Part shown: in pieces, positions 57,951 through 64,000 of the stretch
Layout of the letters: each line of letters starts with the position of its first letter
How positions within the stretch are numbered: position 1 is the first letter of the stretch
NCBI GenBank assembly: GCA_035541475.1
Contig: DATKND010000102.1
Coordinates: 62,001-126,000, forward strand
Direction: 5' to 3'
DNA: 64,000 nucleotides
Source of the DNA: DASUFZ01 sp035541475
Lineage (GTDB): Bacteria; Myxococcota_A; UBA9160; SMWR01
The notes under the pieces: model-generated
Seen by the model: the letters and a program-made list of their open reading frames with translations, nothing else
The model's database searches: none
Told to the model about the DNA's origin: nothing
Program-made: the position numbers and the translations under genes

Positions 57951-60290
57951 ATGATGCGCTCCGCGTCCCGCCGCGCCGGCGCGCGCGCGATGGCATGGGT
58001 GACTCTGCTCCTGTGCGCGCACGCCTTCCTCGCCACACCGGTGCTCGGCGCGGACTCGAGCGAGGCCTCGCTCGAGCGGATCGCCGAGCTCGTCACGCGC
58101 GAGATCGAGGCGGGCATCGTGCCGGGCGCGGTCGTCGTCGTCGGCCACGAGGGCCGGGTCGTGTACCGGGAGGCCTTCGGGCATCGGACGTTGGCACCGA
58201 GTCCGGTGCCGATGACGGCCGACACGATCTTCGACCTCGCGTCGCTCACCAAGCCGATCGCCACGGCCACCGCCGTGATGCAGCTCGTGGAAGAGGGCAG
58301 GCTCAGGCTGGACGATCCGGTCGCGAAGTACTGGCCCGAGTTCGCAGCCCGCGGCAAGTCGCGGATCACGGTGCGCGACCTGCTGACCCACTTCTCCGGG
58401 CTTCGGTCCGACCTCGATCTCTCGCGGGACTGGTCGGGCTACGACACCGCGATGCGACGGGTCGCTGCGGAGAGGCCGGCGTCCCGGCGCGCGACCGGGT
58501 TCCGCTACAGCGACATCGGTTTCCTCGCGCTCGGCGAGCTGGTGCGGCGCGTGTCGGGCGAGCCCCTCGACGCCTGGTGCGCACGCCGGATCTTCGGCCC
58601 GCTCGGCATGACCGACACGGAGTTTCGGCCGTCACCGGCCGTGCAGCCGCGGATCGCGCCCACTGCGGATGCACGACGAGAGGATTTGCGCGGCCGCGTC
58701 GACGATCCGACGGCTCTCCGTGCGGGCGGCGTCGCGGGTCACGCCGGCTTGTTCTCCACCGGCGACGATCTGGCTCGCTTCGCCGAGATGCTGCTCGACG
58801 GCGGCGCCCTCGAGGGAGCGAGGATCCTCGAGCCCGAGACCGTCTCACAGATGACGACCCCGCAGACGCCGCCCGGACAGCCGGTGCTGCGCGGGCTCGG
58901 CTGGGACATCGACTCTCCCTACGCGGCGCGGGGCGGCGGATTCCCCGTCGGCTCCTTCGGCCACACCGGCTTCACCGGGACGTCGCTCTGGATCGATCCG
59001 TCTTCCCGGACTTACGTGATCCTGCTGGCGAACCACGTGCAGCCTTCGGGCCGCCTGGGGCTCCGGGCATTGCGCAATGATGTGGCCACGATCGTCGCGG
59101 AAGCGTTCGGCATGCCGGGCGAATCTCCGACACGGATCGCGGACACCATCACACCCCGGCAGGCATCCGTCCGGAGCGGGCTCGAGGTCCTCCGCGCGAG
59201 CGACTTCGCGCCTCTGCGCGGGCTGCGCATCGGCCTCATCACCAACCATTCGGGAGTCGATCCCGATGGGAGGCGCAGCATCGATCTCCTGCGCCAGGCA
59301 CCGGGCGTGACGCTGGCTGCCGTCTTCAGCCCCGAGCACGGCCTGAACGGCGACGCGGACGAGAATGTCGCGTCGGGCATCGAGCCCGCGACCGGCCTCC
59401 CTCTCTACAGCCTCTACGGATCCGTCACGCGTCCGACCGACGCGATGCTGCAGGGACTCGATGCTCTGGTGTTCGACGTCCAGGACGCGGGCGCGCGCTT
59501 CTACACCTACATCAGCACGCTCGGGTATGCGCTCGAGGCCGCGGCTCGGAAGGGCCTGGCGTTCTACGTCCTCGATCGCCCCGATCCGATCGGCGCCGAC
59601 CGGGTGGAGGGACCGCTGCTCGATCCGGGTCGCGAGTCCTTCACCGCCTACTTCCCACTCCCGGTGCGGCACGGCATGACCGTGGGGGAGCTGGCCCGGA
59701 TGTTCGACGGAGAGAAGGGGCTCGGCGCGAGGCTCACGGTGATCCCGATGGCCGGCTATGCGCGCGCCCTGTGGTACGACGAGACGGGCCTGCCCTGGGT
59801 CGATCCTTCGCCGAATCTGCGCAGTCTGACGGAGGCGGCGCTCTACCCGGGCGTCGCGTGGGTGGAAGGCGCCAATGTGAGCGTCGGGCGCGGCACGGCC
59901 ACGCCCTTCGAGCTGCTCGGCGCTCCGTGGATCGACGGCAAGGCGCTCGCGGCCTACCTCGACGGCCGGCGAATTCCCGGCGTCCGCTTCGAGCCCGAGG
60001 AGTTCGTGCCGCGCGACAGCGTCTACCGCGATCGCCTCTGCCGCGGCGTCCGGATCCTGCTCACGGATCGCCGGACGCTCGACTCTCCAGCGCTCGGTGT
60101 GGAGATCCTCAGCGCGCTCTGGCGGCTCCACGCCCGACGATTCGAGATCGATCGGACGCTCGGGATGGTGGGATCGCGCGCCGTGCTCGATGCCATCCGA
60201 CAGGGGCAGGACCCGCGCGCGATCGTTGCGAGCTGGCGCCAGCCGCTCGCGCGCTTCGAGCGGCTGCGCCAGAAGTATCTGCTCTACTAG
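57951..60290 (+). CDS. serine hydrolase fused to NamZ exo-N-acetylmuramidase
   Basis: 779 residues, signal peptide (HAFLATPVLGA region). Residues about 40-400 are a beta-lactamase/PBP-like serine hydrolase: SxxK motif ASLTKP (Ser about residue 97), YSD in FRYSDIGFLALGEL, and GHTGFTG. About 420-779 is DUF1343/NamZ (GH171), which removes MurNAc from peptidoglycan ends: GLRIGLITNHSGVD, SPEHGLNGDADEN, VFDVQDAGARFYTYI and WVEGANVSVGRGT. One chain thus combines a D-Ala-type or ester hydrolase with a MurNAc glycosidase. It starts one base after the DUF4015 gene. Confidence 0.92.
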   Translation: MMRSASRRAGARAMAWVTLLLCAHAFLATPVLGADSSEASLERIAELVTREIEAGIVPGAVVVVGHEGRVVYREAFGHRTLAPSPVPMTADTIFDLASLTKPIATATAVMQLVEEGRLRLDDPVAKYWPEFAARGKSRITVRDLLTHFSGLRSDLDLSRDWSGYDTAMRRVAAERPASRRATGFRYSDIGFLALGELVRRVSGEPLDAWCARRIFGPLGMTDTEFRPSPAVQPRIAPTADARREDLRGRVDDPTALRAGGVAGHAGLFSTGDDLARFAEMLLDGGALEGARILEPETVSQMTTPQTPPGQPVLRGLGWDIDSPYAARGGGFPVGSFGHTGFTGTSLWIDPSSRTYVILLANHVQPSGRLGLRALRNDVATIVAEAFGMPGESPTRIADTITPRQASVRSGLEVLRASDFAPLRGLRIGLITNHSGVDPDGRRSIDLLRQAPGVTLAAVFSPEHGLNGDADENVASGIEPATGLPLYSLYGSVTRPTDAMLQGLDALVFDVQDAGARFYTYISTLGYALEAAARKGLAFYVLDRPDPIGADRVEGPLLDPGRESFTAYFPLPVRHGMTVGELARMFDGEKGLGARLTVIPMAGYARALWYDETGLPWVDPSPNLRSLTEAALYPGVAWVEGANVSVGRGTATPFELLGAPWIDGKALAAYLDGRRIPGVRFEPEEFVPRDSVYRDRLCRGVRILLTDRRTLDSPALGVEILSALWRLHARRFEIDRTLGMVGSRAVLDAIRQGQDPRAIVASWRQPLARFERLRQKYLLY

Positions 60291-60294
60291 CCGC

Positions 60295-60941
60295 TCACGA
60301 GTCCTGACGTCGCATTCTCGTGTCGAGCGGGCTCACGCCCCCGCGCACTGCGTACTTGGTGAGCTCCGCGACGCCGTGCAGATGGAGCTTCCGCATGAGG
60401 TTGCGCCGATGCGTCTCGACGGTCGCGGTCGCGATGCACAGCCGCTCCCCGATCTGTGACGAGGTGAGGCCCTCGGCGAGCAGCTGCAGGACCTCCAGCT
60501 CGCGCGGGCCGAGTCGCTCGTACGCGGAGCCTCCGAGACCCTCTGATGGAGCGCGCTCTCGATCACGTCGCCGGTGACGTCGGCTCACAGGTACTTCCTG
60601 CCCGCCGCGGTCATCTTCACCGCGCGGCGCAGCTCGTCGTAGGCGTTCGCCTTGAGGACGTATCCGCGGGCGCCGGCGGCGAGGATCGCCTTCACGGAGC
60701 GGCGGTCGGAGTGGCTCGACAGCGCGACGACGCAGGCATCTGATCTCGGGGACGGCCTGCCTCGCGGTCGGACACGACGACGCGGCGACGCGCAGCTTCG
60801 AGCGAGCGCTCGCCGCGGACCCGGATCTCGCGCTCGATCCCCTCGCTTCTCGCCGAAGATCGTGCGGCGCTTCGAGGAGATCCGGACCCGCGTGAGCTCG
60901 AACGAGCGCGCCGGGCCCGAGCAGGTGGCAGGTCGCGACAT
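60295..60941 (-). pseudogene. NarL/LuxR-type response regulator, broken
   Basis: The C-terminal LuxR HTH is intact in one frame: LGPRELEVLQLLAEGLTSSQ then IATATVETHRRNLMRKL, ending at stop 60297-60295. A receiver-domain piece, VVALSSHSDRRSVKAILA with GARGYVLKANAYDELRRAV, lies upstream in another frame. It is cut by an in-frame TGA at 60587-60585 (the expected Ser after GRKYL), continues as ADVTGDVIESALHQ, and shifts frame near 60528. The first half of the receiver, including the phospho-Asp, is scrambled. It converges on the NamZ fusion. It is the natural partner of the broken kinase at 54.6 kb. Confidence 0.8.
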
Positions 60942-61111
60942 GGCTCCATGAAAAGCCGGTTGCAGAAAAACCGTTCCTCTCCGGGGAAGCGGCGTTCCAC
61001 TTCGGATGGGTAGAAGGAGCCCGCACGTCTCCTCACGCGTGGTGAGGCGGTGGCATCGGGCTTGCTGTTACGAACGGGAACGCCTCGGATCGGACCCTGG
61101 GAAGGGATGCG

Positions 61112-61696
61112 ATGCTGCGCTGCCGGGAGACCCTTGCGCTGATCTCGATCGCCGTCGCGGTGGCCGGGCCGGCGGCCGCCGCGACGCTCTGGGACGAGAG
61201 CGTGAACGGCGACCTCTCGAACGTCCGAACGGCGCCGACGAACCTGCCGCTGTCGATGGGCTCGAACACGATCACCGGCACGGTGGTCTCGGGAGACGAG
61301 GACTTCTTCACCGTCACCGTCCCGGTGGGTGCGTTCTTCAGCGCGCTCACGCTGATCACGTTCAACTCGGCGGACGACCTCGACTTCCTCGCGATCCAGG
61401 CCGGTCCGATCATCACGAGCATGACGAGTCCGGCGGCCATGCTCGGCTACGTGCATCTCAGCGCCGCCTTCGTCGGCACCGACGTGCTCGACGACATGGC
61501 GCTCGGCGACGGCGCGCTCGGCTTCACGCCGCCGCTCCCGGCCGGCACGTACGCGATTTGGACGCAGCAGCTCCAGACGCAGGTCGTCAGCTACAGCTTC
61601 GACCTCGTCGTCATCCCCGAGCCGTCGGAGGCGACCCTGCTGACCGCCGGCCTCGCCGTCCTCGCGCTCGCGCGGCGACGGACCGCACGCGCCTAG
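61112..61696 (+). CDS. PEP-CTERM exported protein
   Basis: 194 residues. Signal peptide (ISIAVAVAGPAAAA), then a beta-rich mature domain (LWDESVNGDLSNV, TVVSGDEDFFTVTVPVG) like pre-peptidase or IPTL-type domains, and a C-terminal PEP-CTERM signal: PEPSEATLL (about residue 168), hydrophobic helix, RRRTARA. ATG 61112; the preceding GGGAAGG is the ribosome-binding site. Exosortase should cut it, but no exosortase gene is in the window. Confidence 0.85.
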   Translation: MLRCRETLALISIAVAVAGPAAAATLWDESVNGDLSNVRTAPTNLPLSMGSNTITGTVVSGDEDFFTVTVPVGAFFSALTLITFNSADDLDFLAIQAGPIITSMTSPAAMLGYVHLSAAFVGTDVLDDMALGDGALGFTPPLPAGTYAIWTQQLQTQVVSYSFDLVVIPEPSEATLLTAGLAVLALARRRTARA

Positions 61697-62209
61697 CAAG
61701 AAGGCCGACCACGGGTCGGCCGACACGCGCAAGCGCCGAAGGCGCGCGCAGCGAGTCGCAGGCGAGCGAAGGCGGGCCCCCGCCAAAGATGCGCGGAGCC
61801 GAGCGAAGGCCGGCCCGGCAAACGAGCAAGCAGCGCGCAGCTCCGCGGGAGCCGCGCAGGGCGCACCGCGCACTTCGATCCGCGTCCCAACGTGTTGCCC
61901 GCGCTGCCTGCGATTTCGCTGCGGGTGTGATGCGCGTCACGAAGGTGTGTGAGGCGTCCGACTCAGGTTCCCCGGCGTCCGGCCGATAAGACCCAGTGCC
62001 CTGAACAAGGGGATTCCAGCGCCCGGCGCTCGAATCAGGAGGGGGCCGAGCCCGGCCGTTTGCGGAGAACGCAGGCGGACGTGGACGCGATCGACTTCCG
62101 AGAGACCTGTCACCGCGATGCGTGCATCGCGGCGGGCGCGCGAGCTCGCGCCCGGATCCGAGCCCCCCGCTCGCAGGCCCGACCGGGCCTCGGGCATAGG
62201 AGAACCCGC
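61697..62209. other. 513-base gene-free region
   Basis: No credible coding sequence. It begins with a hairpin (61703-61721), continues with short reiterated GC words (GCGAGCGAAGGC-like, 61740-61830), and contains TGTGATGCGCGTCAC (61926-61940), a CRP-like half-perfect dyad 270 bases before the next start. The next gene has AGGAG eight bases before its ATG. Nothing else is seen. Confidence 0.5.
61703..61721 (+). terminator. short GC hairpin after the PEP-CTERM gene
   Basis: GGCCGACC (61703-61710), loop ACG, GGTCGGCC (61714-61721): a perfect 8-bp stem seven bases after the stop. No T-run follows. Confidence 0.5.
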
Positions 62210-63277
62210 ATGCCTCGACTGCAATCGGCTGCCTTGCTCCTCTGGACGGCGCTCGCCGTGCCCCTCGGCGCGGTCTCCGCGTCCGCCCAGACCGTTCCGC
62301 TCTCCGGCTTCGGCGACTTCTCGAGCGCCCGCACTCAGCTCGTCTTCGACGACCTCGGCCTGGCGAGCGGCGATCCCGTGAGCGTCAGCGGCGTGACGCT
62401 CATGCTCTCCGACGGGAGCGCGCCGTCCTACTACGAGGACTCCTTCCCGCGCGAGTCGGGCATCGACGGCGTCGGGTGCCTCGCCAACTTCCTCGGCGTC
62501 TCGCGCCCGTATCCGGACCTGGACGTGGACTTCGCCGGTCCGATGCAGAAGGTCGGCTTCGAGGCGCGGGTGAACGACGCCGATCAGGTGTCGGTCAGTC
62601 TCTACCTGGCCGGCGCGCTCGTGGATCAGGTCACCGTTCCGAGCCGCGGCTCGGACCAGCTCTACTTCTACGGCTACGAGAACCCGGCCGGCTTCGACCG
62701 GGTCGTGGTGCAGGTGGTCGCGAACGCGAGCGGCGCCTTCACCCTCGACAACCTGACCTTCGAGGCCGTCGGCACGCCTCCGCCCGACCCCGGTCCCGAC
62801 CCGACTCCCGACCCCGGTCCGGACCCGGGCCCCGCCCCCGGCCCGATGAAGCTCTCGTGCGACGGCTTCGACGCCTTCCCGCACGTGGACCACGGGCGCG
62901 ATCTGCTGCCGGTGCGCGCGCTGCTCGCCGAGCTGACCGACGCGCAGGGCGTCGGGCAGACGGATCACCAGCTGGAGAGCGCGCCGAAGCTGCGCGTGAT
63001 GTACACGCCCGACGGCGGCGGCGCGTCGATGGACGTCACCGACCGCGTCGTGTGGCGCAGCTCCGAGTTCTCGTTCCTCGGGCGGCGCCTGCAGCGCTGG
63101 TTCGTGTGGGTGCTGCCGTGGCACATGCGCGGCTATGGCACCTACATGGCGACGCTCGAGTCGGGCGACCCGAGCGCCTACAGCGTGGACCCGACCTGCG
63201 TCGACTGGACGATCAACAAGCCCCCGGTGCCGGTCGTCCGGCACAGCCCGCCGCCGCCGCACGGACGCGGCCACTAG
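62210..63277 (+). CDS. secreted protein with Pro/Asp linker, unknown function
   Basis: 355 residues. Signal peptide (LAVPLGAVSASAQ), a first beta-sandwich domain (about 25-195, with PMQKVGFEARVNDADQVSVS and DQVTVPSRGSDQLYFYGYEN), a linker of repeated Pro-Asp-Pro-Gly (about 190-205, PDPGPDPTPDPGPDPGP), and a second domain (about 210-340) with MKLSCDGFDAFPHVDHGRDL and WVLPWHMRGYGTYMATLE. It ends with a Pro/His tail. No PEP-CTERM is present. ATG 62210 follows AGGAG. Likely an extracellular adhesin or carbohydrate binder; no family recognised. Confidence 0.75.
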   Translation: MPRLQSAALLLWTALAVPLGAVSASAQTVPLSGFGDFSSARTQLVFDDLGLASGDPVSVSGVTLMLSDGSAPSYYEDSFPRESGIDGVGCLANFLGVSRPYPDLDVDFAGPMQKVGFEARVNDADQVSVSLYLAGALVDQVTVPSRGSDQLYFYGYENPAGFDRVVVQVVANASGAFTLDNLTFEAVGTPPPDPGPDPTPDPGPDPGPAPGPMKLSCDGFDAFPHVDHGRDLLPVRALLAELTDAQGVGQTDHQLESAPKLRVMYTPDGGGASMDVTDRVVWRSSEFSFLGRRLQRWFVWVLPWHMRGYGTYMATLESGDPSAYSVDPTCVDWTINKPPVPVVRHSPPPPHGRGH

Positions 63278-63298
63278 CTGCCGCGCGGGACTCGCGCC

Positions 63299-63868
63299 TC
63301 ACGCCGGTTGGATGCGGTAGACGATCCGTTCCGGTGTGGGGCGCGAGCTCGTGACGCGCATCTCGCGACCCGACGCGCGCTGCGCGAAGCAGCAGAGGAA
63401 GCCCTGCGCCGTGAAGCGCGCGGGCTCGGGGTACTCGCCCGCGTCGGTGACCTCGATCTCGTAGATCTCGCCTTCGACGGATCGGAAGGTCCAGGCGGTG
63501 AAGTTGTAGAGGAGCTTCCCGATCCCCATCATCGTCTGGCCGACGCGCGCGCCCCAGGCGCCCGGCGAGGCGACGAAGCTCTCGTAGATGCCGGAGAGCA
63601 TGCGATCGGCGGCGCGCGCCCCGCGCGCGCACAGATAGGCCTGCGGATCGTCGCCACCTTCCTCGCGCGCGAGCAGCTCGAGCATGCGGCCGTAGGTCGC
63701 GATCGGGAACCAGGCGAGCGGTGTCACCTCGATGTCGAGGAAGCCCCGGTCCTTCGCATTCAGATGGCTGGCGAGCTCCGACGGCTCGATCCGATCCTCG
63801 TCGATCAGGCGCTTCACGTCCTCGACCACCGACTGGAACGCGGATCCCTTGATCGACGGGACCTCCAT
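63299..63868 (-). CDS. unknown soluble protein
   Basis: 189 residues beginning MEVPSIKGSAFQSVVEDVKR. It has a helical first half (YGRMLELLAREEGGDDP, RAADRMLSGIYESFV) and a beta-rich second half (WTFRSVEGEIYEIEVTDA, FLCCFAQRASGREMRV). The layout is reminiscent of small-molecule-binding V4R/HNOB-like folds and of myxobacterial families with similar length, but no motif settles it. It is the downstream gene of a pair with the SHOCT protein (two bases apart). Confidence 0.65.
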   Translation of the reverse strand: MEVPSIKGSAFQSVVEDVKRLIDEDRIEPSELASHLNAKDRGFLDIEVTPLAWFPIATYGRMLELLAREEGGDDPQAYLCARGARAADRMLSGIYESFVASPGAWGARVGQTMMGIGKLLYNFTAWTFRSVEGEIYEIEVTDAGEYPEPARFTAQGFLCCFAQRASGREMRVTSSRPTPERIVYRIQPA

Positions 63869-63870
63869 CC

Positions 63871-64000
63871 TCAGATCTCCTCGAGGATCTTCGCGCGCTT
63901 GCGCTCGAACTCTTCGTCGGTGATGAGGCCCTCGGCGTGCAGGCTCTTCAGCCGCCGCATGCGCTCGACCGCGCCGCCGCCGGTCTGCGACTCGCCCGGA
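63871..64000 (-). CDS. SHOCT-domain protein, 5' end outside window
   Basis: Only the C-terminus is present: residues RLKSLHAEGLITDEEFERKR followed by AKILEEI and stop. That is the short C-terminal SHOCT domain, a roughly 30-residue helical motif found at the end of many membrane and signalling proteins. The upstream domain lies outside. Co-directional with the unknown gene at 63299-63868, with two bases between them. Confidence 0.75.
   Translation of the reverse strand, partial: PGESQTGGGAVERMRRLKSLHAEGLITDEEFERKRAKILEEI

Noticed and set aside
60000..61000. Selenocysteine or programmed recoding at the in-frame TGA in the LuxR gene
   Set aside because: The same gene also has a frame break and a scrambled N-terminus, and no SECIS-like stem was seen directly after the TGA; simple decay or error is more likely.
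61926..61941. CRP-like site TGTGATGCGCGTCACG
   Set aside because: Close to TGTGA-N6-TCACA but single, 270 bases from the next start, and no conservation can be judged; kept only as a note in the gap description.

Overview
The window is one contiguous piece of a very GC-rich (roughly 70 % G+C) bacterial chromosome. It has tightly packed genes, many 1-4 base start/stop overlaps, and many GTG starts. Gene content fits a Gram-negative bacterium of the broad deltaproteobacterial type (Myxococcota, Desulfobacterota or Binatota-like). The signs are an outer-membrane beta-barrel protein, lipoproteins, PilT, PEP-CTERM surface proteins, a trigger factor-clpP-clpX-lon cluster, a COX24-like mini-protein and a Lys/Ala/Arg-only basic mini-protein. 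I cannot place it more closely from sequence alone. No phage, insertion sequence, integrase or CRISPR array was seen.

Layout. 1-6.5 kb: an AlaC-type aminotransferase (start outside the window), then homoserine dehydrogenase, threonine synthase, riboflavin synthase and a multi-pass membrane protein in one direction. 6.5-10.1 kb (minus strand): patatin lipase, nitronate monooxygenase, MgtE. 10.1-16 kb: a GH38 alpha-mannosidase, a secreted protein coupled to an outer-membrane barrel protein, and a KhpA-like KH protein. 16-17.8 kb: an acyl-CoA ligase broken by three frameshifts. 18-19.5 kb: a TPR protein, two tiny basic proteins, and RpoZ behind a strong terminator. 19.5-22 kb (minus): a histidine-kinase-like protein without its phospho-accepting histidine, then PilT. 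22-30.5 kb: an AmpG-like transporter, an MpaB-type oxygenase, a transglutaminase-like lipoprotein, a VWA protein with a degenerate protease domain, and the coupled set amidase-rph-rdgB. 30.6-40 kb: a phosphatase, SDR, acyl-CoA ligase, VanZ protein, a Ddl-like ligase coupled to a KamA radical-SAM aminomutase, and 5-oxoprolinase. 40-49 kb: tRNA-Lys, stress and BON proteins, a DUF2889-like protein, tRNA-Leu, trigger factor with a His-rich N-terminal tail, a branched RNA structure, clpP, clpX, lon and tRNA-Val. 49-53 kb: a large secreted beta-propeller protein ending in a dockerin, next to a cohesin-like protein ending in a PEP-CTERM anchor; then hisI and an SCP2 protein. 54-61 kb: CBS protein, a broken histidine kinase, an intact envelope-sugar operon (deacetylase, GH-like DUF4015, serine hydrolase fused to NamZ) and a broken LuxR regulator. 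61-64 kb: another PEP-CTERM protein, a secreted Pro-rich-linker protein, an unknown protein and the C-terminus of a SHOCT protein.

Themes. Cell-wall turnover recurs: AmpG-like permease, secreted amidase, Ddl-like ligase, NamZ fusion. So does protein quality control (Tig/ClpXP/Lon). PEP-CTERM proteins are present although no exosortase lies in the window. The most unusual unit is the adjacent dockerin/cohesin pair, in which the cohesin partner carries the PEP-CTERM anchor; this suggests a non-cellulosomal way to hold a large secreted propeller protein on the cell surface. Three genes (16.0, 54.6 and 60.3 kb) carry multiple frameshifts. These may be true decay or sequence errors and need read-level checking.
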